The notes: generated from the letters alone by a model not told the origin. 64,000 nt of DNA from Epiperipatus broadwayi (GCA_028023455.1 JAQFVV010000500.1:312001-376000); one strand, 5' to 3'; shown: positions 24,532-38,722, numbered from the stretch's first letter. Made by a program: numbers and translations.

Positions 24532-24825
24532 GTGAAGCAGAAATATGTACTATATTTCCAGCTTCACATCAGACACTTTGATTTAATATTCTACTCTCCT
24601 GATCTCTATTTTATGATTGAATTGCCCCTACTTCACACCATGCATTTCTCAGATCACAAAGCATTACATCTTTTCCTTGACATTGACACCTGCCTTCCAG
24701 CAAACTTTGGCCTCAGAAGAACAATACAATTCCTCAACAAACAAAAATACACCAATAGCATTGCTTTCAGAAATTTTTATATACATAAAATCAATATCCT
24801 TCAAATGGAACCCATTTCTACATGA
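24532..24825 (+). pseudogene. LINE endonuclease, C-terminal part
   Basis: A 97-codon open frame containing FDLIFYSPDLYF and then HFSDHKALHLFLDI. The SDH triad is the conserved last motif of LINE apurinic-type endonucleases and DLIFYSP matches the preceding R-DYIF-S block. It therefore continues the domain interrupted at 21633. Only a few residues appear to be missing at the junction. The other frames here are shadows. Confidence 0.65.
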
Positions 24826-24960
24826 ATAGCATTTTTGGAAATCCTGCAAGCTGCCATCCACAAATACACCTGGGATTCGCAAGGGCTGCTCAAGTTGTTT
24901 GCTGCAATAGAGAAAATTGTGGAGCAACTAAATGATCAGGAGAGTGGGTCATCATTAGAC

Positions 24961-25285
24961 ATTAGCACCATCACCCAACTGAAAGATTTTAAACCACAAT
25001 ACTCAAAGGGCTTTGGCTGAGTAAATCTCAGTCAAATGTACCAGAGTTAAGTGGTGAATCAGCATTGTTGGACCAGAAGTTACCTAGGGTGTGCTCTTGG
25101 TTTCCATAGGAAGCAACTAGACATTAGCACTATCATCCAACTGAAAGACTTCAATCCACAATACTCAAAGGGCCTTGGTTGAGTACATCTCAGTCAAATG
25201 TACCAGAGGTATGTGGTGAATCAGCATTGTTGGATCAGAAATTACCTAGAGTGGGCTCTTCGTTTCCACAGAAGCAAACCATCCT
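24961..25285 (+). repeat. 162-bp tandem duplication inside LINE ORF2
   Basis: attagcac at 24961 and 25123, and gtaccagag at 25038 and 25200, both give a period of 162 bp, equal to 54 codons. The intervening text is nearly the same (for example tcagcattgttgga). Being a multiple of three, this duplication would not by itself have broken the frame. Confidence 0.85.
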
Positions 25286-25401
25286 CTCATCCATCATGGT
25301 CAGCAACAAATCCTACATAGGTCAAAGAATTGCTCTTTTTGAGAAATTACAAGTGCATGCTCCTCTAAGCTGACATCCCTCCTTTCAGCTTACCATCAAT
25401 C

Positions 25402-26632
25402 TTGAATGTCAACTCAGGTCCTGGCATCACTCAGGCCATGCTATTTAACAAACTGAAAAGTTTCCCAGACCACATTCTTCCTGGTTCTCATGGTATCCCC
25501 AAGTTCCTCCTCCTTCACTTAAGTCAGTTCATCATCCCCAATATCCTCAATGTGATTAACAAGCTGGCCTCAGGCATTTACATCATCAAGGATCTCTATC
25601 CAGTAGCTTAGGTCCCTTTCCTTAAGAAAGATCAGCCACCCACTGACCTCAAGAGTCTTAGTCCCATTTTGATGACCCCTTGCTCATAAAACTTATTGAG
25701 TCTACCATTAAAGAATCACTAGAACAATTTATACTCCCTCCCCTTTCAGTCTCACAGTTTGCTTGTAAGGGGTTCTCCACTGTTGGGGCTGCCACACTGA
25801 TCACTAAGCATGTAAGGCAGTGTTGAAATGGCAGACCCATTGCTGTCCAGCTGGACATGTAGGCAGCCTTCAACTCTGTCAGGGTCAACCAGCTCCTTGG
25901 CATCCTCAGGGACCTTAACATTCCAGAGGCCCTTCTGTCCATTCTCCACAATCTCCTGTACAACAGAGAAATCCTAATTACTCTTGATGGGAATATTGCC
26001 CCCTGGCTTCACACCTAATGTATCAATTCCTCAGAGCTTTCCACTGAGCACATTGCTGTTCACTGCATTTATGAATCCCCTCTTGCTCAGGCTGAAACAT
26101 GACCTCCATGGAATCCTCATTCCTAGGCTGGGCAAAAGGATCAAATGCTTTGCTTATTATAGATGATGTGGTCGTCTTTCCTTACTCAGTCAATCGCATC
26201 CCCCAGCTTCAAAAAATCCTCATCTGGTACACTGAAACACACAGGCTAGAATTTAGCAGTGACAAATCAGTGGTCTGGCAACTTTCTTCAGGTAAACAAA
26301 TCCCTTCCACCTTCAATGCCAAGCCACACAACAGTCTCAGATTCCCCCTCATGTTATCTCCCAAGGACATGAGGGTTCAGGTCCAAACTGCATTGTATCA
26401 AAACATATCATCCACCTTCAGTGCTATCACAGGCATCTACCTCTCCATTTGTAGAAAAGTCACCCTCCTCAATGTTCTAGTGTTTCCAAAAATATCATAT
26501 TACATCCCCATCATTTTGCCTACACACTCCTTCATATCCAAAATCAAAGCCCTTTGCACCCATTTTCTCTGGGACAGTAAGGTGGTGGCCATAAGTTTAA
26601 AAATACTTTTTTTCCTAAAAACAATGAGCTAG
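25402..26632 (+). pseudogene. LINE reverse transcriptase, degenerate
   Basis: Ordered blocks across frames are GSHGIPKFLLLHL; a PPTDLKS block with SPI; KGFSTVGAATLITKHV; and RPIAVQLDM followed by AAFNSVRVNQLLGILRDLN, which is palm motif A with its aspartate. Next come a NREILITLDGNI block and LLIIDDVVVFPYSVNRIPQL (near 26150-26200; the catalytic YADD is now IIDD). Downstream comes a long thumb/connection segment. Single stops, some likely from C-to-T changes, interrupt almost every block. It copied the element RNA at the target site in its active past. Confidence 0.65.
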
Positions 26633-26639
26633 GCCTGCA

Positions 26640-27670
26640 CTCCATCAACCCTCTTCTGATCCAGAGAGTTCACAATGTAATACTCTCACTCATGTCACTT
26701 TTTTGCCAATATTATGCATATCATCATCACTCCCATTGACATTTCTCCTCCCAGTGGTAAGCCCAGGTCATAGACCTCACTCATCACCAACATTCTACAA
26801 AAGGTTGGCTTTTCTATACCTCCCATATGTGGAAATTTAAAGTATTGGGAGATTTTCAATTGGACCATAGACTCCTTCATTGTCTCCCCTACATTCCTCA
26901 AACTTACCAATGCTAAATTAATCTGCAAATTCAAAAGGTGGTGCCTTGAGGCAAAATTTCCTTGATTTCCTCTTTAAAATCAACCTTCACCTCCCACCAA
27001 TTAATTTTTGGTCAACTGTAGGGGTTTCATCAAGATCTCTCCTCATGCCAGATCTGTAAAACAGACAATTAAATTCTCCAGCACTTCCTGCTCGAATGTC
27101 CTTTTTTTCTTGGAGTGAGACATATCATCAACTTCTGCCTTTCCTCACACAGGAACACCATCTTCAATCTCCAAGGATCCATCAAAACGGGTCTTTGCAA
27201 CTATCAGACTATCAGTTTTTCTCATCTATGCACTCTGGCTGCTCCAATGTGCTATTATTTTTGAACAGAGAGTACACTCAGTGAATCAAAAACTATTGGG
27301 CATAACTCACTCTCTCAAAACCAGAGATACCAAACTAGCCCCACCCCCACTCCTCACAGACACCTGGGAAATGCTCCAACTCCCATCCTCTGCCTCTGTC
27401 ACAGGACTCATCCAATTAAATGTTTGTTACCCGTGCAATTGTTCGCTCAACAAGGAAGTGTACTCAGACTTCAACCAAAGACTTTTCTTGGCCTGGACTC
27501 TACACCCTTTCCACATCTCTTTCTCTATTTATATGTATTCTTCCACTTTTCATCATCTTCTGAATTTCATTTTATCAAGATATCACTTCTTTGTAAACCT
27601 TTTTTAAACTGTATTTGTACCTGTTTTCTTTTGATGAATAAACTTTCATCACTGAGAGAGAAAAAAAGAG
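26640..27670 (+). other. 3' part of the LINE and its tail
   Basis: C-rich sequence continuing the LINE after the polymerase. It includes a Cys/His-bearing stretch (near 27205-27260) and ends with gaataaactttcatcactga and an A-rich tract (27659-27680). No intact frame. Composition changes to AT-rich host DNA near 27680. Confidence 0.5.
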
Positions 27671-27679
27671 AAATTCAAC

Positions 27680-30600
27680 ACTATGATTATTGCAAGATAG
27701 TAAGAAATGGATTAAAGCAATTTTACTTTGTAAATCAAAATAAATAAAAGCACCTAATTGTGAACTCTTCAAAACATCTAAATTATAAAAACAATTTACA
27801 ACATAATAAATAATGTGATTCAAATGAAAGTAGTAATAGGATTATTTAAAACAGACAAAACTCACTATATATAAGAGGAGGTGGTCGTGTGATGTTTATA
27901 GGATTATTTATTATTATAATATGCAGAAATTTACATGAAATTTAAACTTTATTGCAAAAATTTTAGAAAAGGACCAGATTTATTTTCTTGCATATTTAAT
28001 CTAAAATTGAAAGCATTAATTGATATTATTTAAATTTATTTTAACCATGGAAATTTTCCCTAATATTGTTCATATACTATTAATTTGAACCTGGGGCCAA
28101 TATCAGTCAGGAAGAAACCAGTGTCATAATTAGTGCTGAGTTTTTAAATCCTATTTAAAATTAATGACTTACTTTGCATGTGAAATCAATTATCTTCACA
28201 TGAAAATAAGACTTCATTTTATTGAACTCCTAGTTAAAGACAGTAAGTTATGATAACACATAATTGAAATTGACTATAACCAAAAAAATACACATGTATT
28301 AACACTTTTAAATTTTCTAAAACTATGCTATTACACTACCAAACTTTTACTAGTTATATAATCAAACAAGTTTAAATGACCTATTACACCTAATTTTAAA
28401 TTATTGCATGTAATTTAAACATGCAATAAAAATATTAATGTTTTATATTGATAACATTCAAAATACTGAAAGCCAAAAGACTAACAGCTAGAAGATAGAA
28501 AGATAAAATTCCAAAGATTATTAAACCACAAAGCCAATACACTCAAAAGTTTGGATCAAAAAGTAATTTGTTTAAAAAATTACATGACCAAAAAATAATT
28601 TGATTGAAAACTGTCAATTCAAAAGGTATTGAAATGACAAAAAAGAGACCAGTTTCAATACTAGTGGCAATAATGGAAAAAATGCAAATAAGATGGCTAA
28701 AATAATGTGGATAAAGAAGGGTGACTACTCTTCGAAACTTAACTTGCAGTTATTTTGCATAAAAGTTATATATATTTTCACATAGGCTAAAACTATTCCA
28801 CACCTTAATAATTGATTCAGATTTAATAAAATAATAAATAAATTTCTCAGGGTTTTATAATAATAATATGTGTACTCTTAATCTTATTTTATTTAATAAT
28901 AAAAATTATTACAAATATATTGTTTCTTACTATAACAATTAATTATGAGTAACCCAATCTGTGTTTTAAAACTAATGCTAGCAATTTAAAATCCCTTTTA
29001 CATTGTCATAATCCTAAATGCATAAACACACTATATCCAGGCATTTATTTTATATAATTCCCGAGATAAATTATTAATCATGTACATCATCTTAACCAAT
29101 GCTTTTACTTTTTAGATAGCATAAATACAATAATAATGTATTTAATCCAGATAGATTTTGTAAGCTAATATCTCAAATATGACTTTTATATATTGTAACA
29201 CTTCTGTTATATAGCACATAATAACATAGTGTGTATGCACAAATATATATAAAGTTGAAAGGAAAAATAGAAATAAACACAGACAAAAATTTTGTAGATC
29301 TTTTCTACATGTCACTGGAAATAATAACAATTATAAAGAATTAAATAATTTTGGATTTAAAATAAAATTTTATTATAAATTAAACATTTAAAAAAGGTCT
29401 AAATAAATATTATTGTATTCTGATTTTAAAATTAAAAACAAGCATATTTTATGTTAAAATTAAAGTGATAGTTGTAAAAAATGTTATTATCTATTTTGAA
29501 ATCTTTTAATTAATGCTTGTATGGATTTTTGAACAAAATTCTGCTATCTATTTGGAGGTCTTTGTTTTAAAATATACTGATAAAGATAAACTTTCAAAGT
29601 TGCTTTTGAAAGGATTAGTGATTTTTTTAAAACGATAAGAAAAGACACTGTTTTTAATTCAATGTATTTTTGTCACCCCAGTCTACTATAAAAAGAGTTG
29701 ATAAAAAGATTAGAATAGTTTGGCTAGTAGTTTTTGATTGGCTAACAATTTTTTTTTTTACCAGTAATTTTTTTGAGAAGCAGTTGGCAGTAATTATAGC
29801 TGACCAGAAGTGTTAGCCAGCAGAGTACTCCAAATCAAGGCAAAACTACAATGAAGAAATAAGTTTACAAGGAGAGCAAATTAAAAGGCTGCTTATAGTT
29901 CATGAATAATTTGAATTCACATGGAGAAAAATGTCAACTACAAGTGTTTCATAGCTACAAATGTGTTCTAGAAAATAGTTTGCTTGCCTGAAGTATATCT
30001 AAATCCTGGACAGAAGGGGATCACTGCAGTTATCTGAATTATACTTTTCCTGATGTAACTATAGACCAATCTCACCAAGAGAACCTCAGCTTGTTGAAGA
30101 AGTAATTATACATATTCTGATGTATCTACAGAGAAGCACAGGTAAACATATATACAATGGTGAGTGACATTATATATAATGAGAGCTAAATTTTAAATAA
30201 GTAATTTCTTTAAATGACTTTTAAAAACAAGCAAATAATTTTAATTAAATTAAACATCTAAAAATGAAGATTTAATTCATAGACACTGTTATATATTGAG
30301 CCGGATAGTTTATCCCTATGAAACAACACTTTAAAATAATAATAATAAAACCAACTTTTGGTTTTATTAAATTTTAAAAACAAAGCTATGTAAAAGTTTG
30401 TTTATAAAAGTACGTGTAATGACACACATACTTAATTCTTTAAAATTTGGTCATTTCTATTCTTTTTAATAGATTTTAATTCTAAGATAGTTTTCTTTTA
30501 CTGTTGGTTTTTTTTAGAGTGATTAATGGCAAACAAACTTTTAATTGTATTCTCATTCTGATTATAATTAATTTCTAATTATTATTATTATTTTACTAAA

Positions 30601-32420
30601 CTGAGACTTGTCTTTAAATATTTTGAATTAATTATAAATAAAATTTATCCTGGAGAAAATCATTAATTAGGATTAAAACAGATAGGATTGCCCTGTCAAA
30701 AAACCACTAATTAAAAAAAATGTTTTGGAAAGATAAGAATTATTTTTATTTAAAAAGAGACCTGGGATTGCAGACTAGATATTTCTCCAGTTATGATTTC
30801 TGCCACTGCTAATAAGTTGGAGGTCACTTTTGTACACCAATTTAAAGACTGTTTGAATTGCTATGCAGTTATAATTACTTCTATGACACAACTATATTCA
30901 AGGAAGAACTTGTTCAATAGAATTTTTGCCATGTCTTGATAGACCAACACAAAATGGATCTCAGAGCCAGGCCATCCCACTAAACATACCTTAAAACATA
31001 TACAGAAACTGAGCCACTATTGCCTCCTGCCTTCTCCACAAAAATTGAAACCTGAAGTCTTCTCCGGAGCTCGCCATGGAGTGAATGCTATATATGTCAC
31101 TGGAAGACATCAGCCAATTTTGAATTTATACCTCGAGATAACAAGTTTCCTTTATTCTTTCCAGGATAAAATTTTTAGTCTCAGCTTAATCTTAAAAGTA
31201 ACTTATTTTATTATATAACTTGTTTATTAAATTTAAAATATTTAGAACATGTATTCTGTTTGCTTTTTTTGTATTTATCATAGGCATTGAAATCTTAGTT
31301 TTAATAGTCCAAATTTCTTTTCTATCTTAGTTATCAGAGAGTATGTTGTGAGACTATATTTTATATTTCCTAATATTTATTCCATTTATTTCACTAACTA
31401 TTGCCAAATGTTTTGGCAGTTTTCAAAATTTTTTATTTGCTCACCTGCCCTTAGTTATTATTGTAAAATAATTAATTTTAAATACATTTAGTTTGCATTT
31501 CTTGCAAATCTCAAATCTTTTGGCTGGCAGTTTATCATCTTTATTGTTTTGATTTTCTGAAATAAGAGATTTTTCTCTAGATTACGTAAGATCGTAATCA
31601 TATATATATATTTTTGTCTTGTATGTGAAATCAACCACATTGCTTTAAATGCAGTATTACATGCAGTAGTCCTGCAGTGTTATAACATCTGTAGTTAGAA
31701 AGCTACTGATCGATCATCCGTGCTGGTTTCATTGATTTCCTACACGATTGTAATTGTTTTCATTTCTCTGAATCAAGAAACTAGAGTGGCTGTTTTTTTT
31801 GTAATTTTATAAATCACCAGCAGGAAGATATTATCCAATCCATTTTTTTTATATTTTTAGATGAGAGAATTTTGCTGCCAAAGTGTTCAATGTTTTCATG
31901 TGTGCTGTACTCATGTGCACTCTCTGATGAATATGCGTATTCAAGTTTAAGTCACTTTTGTATTCATGGCTAGATTTTTTTATTCTATTATCCTGATTTT
32001 AATAACATTTTCAAATTGTTTAAACTCTTAATAAAATTTTCACATTATTTAAATTTATTTGGCTGATGTTTGATTTAGTGCTTTTGTTTCTCAATTTGTC
32101 TGAACAATCTTTAAGATTTCTTGTTTCTCCCTGAATTTAGTCAGCACAGACCATCATTCTCATCCACTTTTGATCACAGTAAATAAATTTTCCAGATACA
32201 TAGTGATCTTGTGGCTCCCTCTGTGATTAGAGATGGATTGAGTGACCATTACAATGTATATACTTTTAAGAGAATAAGTGAAAATATTTAAAATCTATAT
32301 TTTTAAATTTAAAAATGCTTCTAATTATTCAATCAACAGTAATCCTGTCAAGACTGATTTTATTTGGTATTAATCCTTTAGATGTACATGCCACTTGATG
32401 GCATTGTTTCTTTGCAAAAT
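27680..32420. other. gene-free AT-rich region
   Basis: No protein domain, RNA gene or intact mobile element is visible on either strand. Two patches of more mixed composition (29770-30150 and 30760-31140) lack open frames, splice signals in a convincing order, or recognisable motifs. Confidence 0.45.
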
Positions 32421-32422
32421 CA

Positions 32423-32830
32423 CATAAAATGTAACATTACTGGGCCCGGCTTTAATTTTACTATGTATTTAATTGTTTTTTTTTTAATCGTTTTTTTTTT
32501 TTTGTGATGTTGTTACGGATATTTTTATGGCCAACTTTTTTTTCTTTTTTTTTATAAACATTGTCAATCTTTTTTTATTTTTTTTTATAATACACACACA
32601 TAAAATGTAACTTTATAGGGTCTGCTTTAATTAGATTAGGTTGTTTTTGGTCTCTTTTTTTTTGTTAGTTTGTTTTTGGTCTCTTTTTTTTGTTGTTGTT
32701 ATGATTAGTTTTTGGTCAACTTTTCTTACATTGTCAACCTTTTTTTTTACCTTTTTTATAATATAGACACATACATAAAATGTAACTTTACATGGCTGGT
32801 TTTAATTTGATTAGGTAGTTTGTTTGGTTT
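32423..32830. repeat. tandem array with a period of about 175 bp, three units
   Basis: cataaaatgtaac occurs at 32423, 32599 and 32774 (periods 176 and 175). Each is followed by a ggc/tctg-ctttaatt segment, long T runs and a ggtcaactttt/ttgtcaacctt segment. The second unit also holds a short internal doubling of tttgtttttggtctcttttt (32644-32690). Satellite-like. Confidence 0.75.
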
Positions 32831-32959
32831 TTTTAAAAAAGAAAGAATTAGACTTATATTTAATAAATGACTCATTATTTTTTTAATATACACATGTATA
32901 TGTGAATGTTATGTACTTTCAACAAAGAATTTAATTGTGAAAATGTACATTTTAATAAG

Positions 32960-33121
32960 TTTATTGTTTTGACAAGTTAAAATATATGTATAAATGCCAG
33001 TGTGCACATACATTTCTACATGCACAAACATATATGTTAATTCCATGTTATAAAAATTAATGTCATTTATTATTTTGACAAATTTAAATATGTTCTGTTA
33101 ATAAATTAATAAAATGTGCAT

Positions 33122-33152
<31 letters not shown>

Positions 33153-33470
33153 CACATGTTTAAGTAAATCTAGCATAGAGTGTTTGTATCATTAAAATAT
33201 AACTTTAAAATGTTAATCATGTATTTTTATTTTATGACAAGTCAAAAATGTTCAGAAATTATTAGCCATATATCTGTGTGTTTAACGTGTTAAGTAAACC
33301 TATTAATTTAATTTTGTTTTATGTTAATCAAATAGAGCACATATGTAAAATTTAATCATTTTTAAAATTTTATTAAATGTCAATTGAAATGTATTCATTG
33401 TATATTCTAAAATGCATATCTGTACACACACACATATATATATATGTCTTGAATAAATCCATTAAGAGGT
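32960..33470. repeat. degenerate satellite-like repeats with AT/CA microsatellites
   Basis: Four diverged units begin with a tgacaagttaaaat-like string (near 32970, 33077, 33235 and 33377). They run into a tgcatatctgtgtgcata-like string, two of which have expanded into microsatellites, (TA)n at 33129-33152 and CACA/TATA at 33424-33447. Spacing is irregular (about 107-158 bp). Confidence 0.5.
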
Positions 33471-34013
33471 ACTGTAAATTACAATATGATACTTTTATTG
33501 TATATTAATCAAGATCAGAAGGCTTAATTTATGTGTATAGCTATCTTCTACAGATCTTATTTTCATTTTTTATTATTAATAAACTTGTATTTTATTGTTA
33601 AAATTATTCCAGTAAACTTAATTTTCAAGTTTTAAAATATTCTATATTTGCATCATTTGTCACAATATAGTAATAGAGCTTATGTTCTCTGAGCTAGATT
33701 CGTGCATAATGATCTAATATATGAAAGGGGATGTATATTAGTGTTTATGCACATCCAGTGATGATGATGATTTTTCCCATCAATCATCATCATCCTGATG
33801 GTGAGAGAATAATATTCTGTAAATCCCATGCACTATATTTTATTTTAGTCTTATTAGAAATTAATTTTATAATTGTCAAATACATTAATGGTACTAAGTG
33901 GCCAGAGCATTGATGATGATCAACATGTTTTAATATTACAGCATTATTATTAATGATTATGTATTCTAATGGATGAGCACTTAGTTGGTGCATCCCAATT
34001 AAGTTTTAAATAA

Positions 34014-34095
34014 TTGCCCAAGTTGGCAAAGGTTAAATAGTTGGCCTGGTCTACAGTAGACCCATTTCAAATCCTGTCACCAGATTGGCTATTGA
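34014..34095 (+). repeat. tRNA-derived SINE relic
   Basis: An A-box-like TTGCCCAAGTTGG (34014-34026) and a B-box-like ATTTCAAATCC (34064-34074) lie 50 nt apart on the plus strand, the spacing of a tRNA gene. No cloverleaf folds convincingly, so this is a worn SINE head rather than a tRNA gene. Confidence 0.4.
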
Positions 34096-34379
34096 TTTAT
34101 TTTGATTGTTGGTTATTCATGATGATGAATGGTTATTTCTTTTGAGTATTACTTATACTTATTTGAATGCTTATAATTATTGATAATGCTGGTGCATTTA
34201 TAGTTACTTATAATTGCTCTAAGGTTTTAACTGGGCCGATCTCATGCTATTATAATATAATACTTTACTTAAATATTGAATTTTTTATTTTATTAACTTG
34301 GTATGGAGATGTTTTCCCATCACCCCATGATCATTTGAAGGATCACCCCACCTTCACACCGTGAATCCCATCTTGTTAT

Positions 34380-37300
34380 AATATATATATATATATTGTG
34401 AATGTGCAGTGACGATGTTTCTTTAGTAACGACAAAAGAGAAATATTAAAAAAAAAAAAAATTACTTAATTAATATAAAATAAATAATAACAATGAATAA
34501 TAACAATAAAAAATTATACAAAATATGTAATAAATATTGGTATATGTTTCCTAAATCTAATTTAAACTTGGGATATCAAAAGTGTGTTATCAGGCAGTGT
34601 TGTGAAGACACTAACATTAAACAGGAATAGGTTATTTTTTAAAAAATCCTCAATTTAAATACTGCAGAATAATAATTATCATCATAATCATAAAAGATAA
34701 ATGTTTTATGGTCATCCTTAATTAGTTTATTTCACTAACTAATCAATTATCAATCAATCTCACTTAATAAAGTTGGAGAAAGTTTCACTCTTTTAAGAAA
34801 AGCAAGTACAAATCATTACTTAGCATACCCAAATGATATTTACTGTATTGGGCTTATTTATTTTCCCTCAAGATCTGTTACTGGATTCAATTGCAGGCTT
34901 AAATGTTAGGAATGCTATTCTACTAACAAAATATAACTAGATCATTAGGTTGCCTTGTTACAGATTTATTCATCTACATAATGATGTAACTCCATTTTAA
35001 CTTTGAGGTTGAACTTAAAAACCCATAAAACATACAATAATTGCAATATAGCACAGTTTTATATAAGTTTAATAGTTACTTATGTTTATACAACCTAAAC
35101 CTAAGGTAAATCATATTTAATCCCATTCAATATCAATAATAATATTATTAAATAAAATATTACCTGCACAAGTTATAGTAATACAGGAGAAACTTTATTA
35201 CATTAAACAATAATATTATTAACTAAGAAAAAAACAATTATGAGAAAATGCGTTAAATAATCCTCAAACGATTATGACGATTTAAAAATTATCCCAATGA
35301 AATATTGATACTTGCAAAATATATCAGAGCTCTTGAGAATTTACAAGCAGTTTTAAAATAACAGCATCACAGATCATGTAAAACACAAATAATTTCATTC
35401 TGGGCACAACGTAAAGGTTAATAAATTCAATTTATCATGCTTGCTGATTCAAGGTAAGTTACATTCAATACATTAATCCATTTTAAGATTGCTTATTACT
35501 TGGATCTTTATAATATTTAATATTTGCTTTGATAATCCACAATTCAGGCGTGGCATTTAAATATTTAGCTTTCGTAATCCATTATCCATTGAATGTTATT
35601 TAAATATTTAGCGTTGATAATCCATAATGCAATTTCTTAAGCCCTGGATACAAATTTGTAGTTTATTCCATGCAGCAATTTAATTCATTTGAATGGATGC
35701 TATCATTACTTCTTTAACTTGAGATATAAAATTAATCTATTCATTTATAGATCTTTAATCCATGGTGCCAGTAATTCTAATCGGATCTATGATAAAGCAA
35801 ATAGTTTAACATCTACAACAAAATTATTTTCATTATTTTTTGAATCACATTTCTCGAAGCTACAAGTTTACGGAGGGATATTTGAGTTGAAAAAAAAATA
35901 TTGTTTAAAGTTTTTCCTTACATAATTAAACATAAGACTATTCAACAACATTGAAACGAATATGCATCTTTTCTTGTTGTGAAGAAAAGTTATTTTTATA
36001 ATAATTTGAAATAAACACCAGCTACTTATTTGAAATTAAATATAATTTTCCAATGATCAGCTATTTATAAACCATTAATTTCAATTGATGAAATAGTGAA
36101 ACAGCATTCCATAAATCAATTTATTCATTTTTCCACTAACAGATGTCTGTAATAAATGAGCTCTTTTGAAATAAAGAATTAATTAATTAATAATGGTTTT
36201 TAGTTTATTTGTTGTTATCTATATTTATCCTAGAATGATGAGAAGTCATTTGCCAAGTAGATGACAAACAAAATGACTCTTTAAAAATTTGAACTTGTTT
36301 AGGTTCTGAATGCAATAAAATTTTGTAAAGGCTGCTAGATTTTCCAAATTTCAGCTTTTATACCAGTTACATGATGTCTAGATTACAGAATATTCTCTAT
36401 CATGCATTGGGGATCTTGTTTGTCCGCGAAATATTGGGAAAATGTTGTCATGGTTACTGCAGGGCGAAATGTTAGAGTTAAGATTTTTTAAATCAAAGCG
36501 GTAAAATTTTAGAAACACTGTTCAAAAATTAAGTAAAAAAGGAAAATAATAATTTCAATCTTCAATTTGGCCTGATAATAAATAATTTCTTGTTTAATAA
36601 ATGCTCTATCAACTAAATCTTTGCTAAATAAAAATCTAAACGCGTAAGTTTCCACTTCCACACACACGCACGCAAAATATTTAGTACGTGCAGAAAAATA
36701 ATTATTAAACAATAGTCAAATTTTTATTTAAAATGTGTAAACTATTACTATTATTATTAAAAAAGAAAATAAAAAAAAAGAATAAAGATTAAGTATTGGA
36801 TATAAGAATAATGAAGCAATATATATACTTAAAACTTCCACTCTTATCCCAAAGATGCATTTTATGCTGAAACAGTATTCTTTATTTGATCCAAGTCAAA
36901 ATCTCTTACCCATGTTTTCAACACTTGTTCAGTATTTATTAATACCAAATTATTAAACTTTGATTTCCAAGTGTCAAACTTTCTTCATTTACTACACTAA
37001 CACCAACAATCACTTCCAATAAATATATTATATCCATGTTAGGGGTAATCTTTAGTTTAATAAATAATTAATAATAAACATTAATACCTTTACCCTAAGT
37101 GTTTAATGTCAAAATTGTGAGCACAATATGAGATTACTATCTGTAAATAAAATTAGATCTAAGAAAGAGACTTAGGCATTGTATTGAGAATGTAACTTAA
37201 TATGAAATAGAGATGAGGAGTATTAAAAAAATAAGGCATAAACATTGAAATCTTTAGAGAGTGAGAGAGTAGTATATATTGAAAAAAATAGATTAGCAAT

Positions 37301-37460
37301 GGAAACAAAATTTTATTTTGATGAAATTATAAAGAATTGAATTAGAGATATGATTAAATGAAAAGAATTTCTGAAATATGTGGCAGAATGAATTTTGGAA
37401 TTATAAAGACAGAGTTAGCAAAAAAAAAAAAATTAATAAATTTAAGTGAGACAATAGCAA
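34380..37460. other. gene-free AT-rich region with a short tandem repeat
   Basis: Nothing coding. Near 35505-35630 a 50-60-bp motif (atttaaatatttagc, then a taatccat block) is repeated about two and a half times. A TA microsatellite sits at 34378-34397. Confidence 0.4.
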
Positions 37461-37464
37461 TGGC

Positions 37465-37640
37465 TAATATTTCTGTAGTGTAATTTTCACTACATCAGTC
37501 TCACACAAGATAGAGATTGGCTTTTATCTGCTTTTAACGTTTTGTGAAAGGATGTAACCATAAAATTACCCTACAGAAATATTATTTATTATTGGATAAT
37601 CTCTAGTCCAATGAATGACTAATAAAAATTATTAATATAG
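37465..37640. repeat. MITE-like foldback family B, copy 1
   Basis: The right end (attattggataatctctagt, then ccaatgaatgactaataaaa) is the reverse complement of the left end of the copy at 43380. The inner blocks (ctacatcagtctcacacaag, then tttgtgaaaggatgta) form opposing arms. The left terminus is truncated. Confidence 0.6.
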
Positions 37641-38722
37641 CATTGGCTATTTGAAAATTAGAGTAAAAGACAAAGTAGTCTATCTAGATTATGGGACTTG
37701 TACATATAATTAGTGATGATCATATAAATGAAATATGCAAATTATAGAATAAGTACATTTATCACCTAACTAAAAACATTATGATATCACATAAACACAA
37801 GTTTCTTCAAAACATTTTTTTACACAATATCCATGAGTCTATGGTTTTTGATATAGAATAATTTATTATTGAAAAAGAATATAAATAATACTGTTAAATA
37901 ATAAATTACATATAAATAAAGAATTACAATGCTGAATATATCTATAATGATAGATAATACTCTCTTTAAAACTATTAGTTATTTATAATTGATCTTTTAG
38001 CTAGAACATTCAATTATTTATGCAATAATGAGTATGACTTTTCTTTGTTATTATTTAGATTATTGTTATGAATAACTGCAACCACAGACATAAACTTTTA
38101 ATTTGTTGAGTTTATATTGACATTTAGTTTAATTCTTTAAAAATAAAGAAATATAGTTACCATAATTTTTTATCATTATATTTTTATATCATTTCAATAT
38201 TTGTTTGCAAAATTTTAAAATATAAAAAAATAGTTCTGTTTTTGTCAATCAAAAATTTCGATCAAATTAAACTAATTAGCAATATAAACTTAATTGTTTT
38301 AAAAATTTGCTCTTCTGGCTAAACTGTTCAAGATAATCTACTATATACAGCAGCAGCTATACACTTATTGCATAAATTATAAACATTGTAATAAGAGGAC
38401 AGATTAATTATTTAAAGAGTGTATTCTTTATTGTTATATATATATATGTCTCCATTTATTTTAAAGACTACAATGTACATCCAAAATCATATTGAATAAA
38501 TTAAGTGAATGTAAACATGTAAATGTATGAATGTATGTAAATTACTTAACTTTATTTTTTCAATAATGACTACGACAGAATACAGTCAAAACAAAAGAAA
38601 TGCTTTGGAGAATTTTATATTTCTGTGACGGGGTATAATAAAATAAATTTTATTCAAGTAAAGTGAAATTTTTAATGTTGCAATAAATTGATATTATGCA
38701 TTGTACAAAGAAGTAAATATGG

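Larger units (their letters stand above)
18948..27670 (+). mobile_element. full-length-scale but decayed LINE (ORF1, endonuclease, reverse transcriptase)
   Basis: A single non-LTR retrotransposon reads left to right: an ORF1-like region (18948-21020), an apurinic-type endonuclease (about 21090-24680, split by an insertion) and a reverse transcriptase (about 25400-26640). A Cys/His-bearing 3' portion leads to a tail with gaataaactttcatcactga and an A-rich end near 27660. The base composition is C-rich on the coding strand, unlike flanking AT-rich DNA, so the limits are visible by eye. Numerous stops and frameshifts make it inactive. Clade is undetermined. Confidence 0.7.

Noticed and set aside
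26695-26934. Minus-strand frame within the LINE
   Set aside because: Antisense shadow of a C-rich LINE coding strand.
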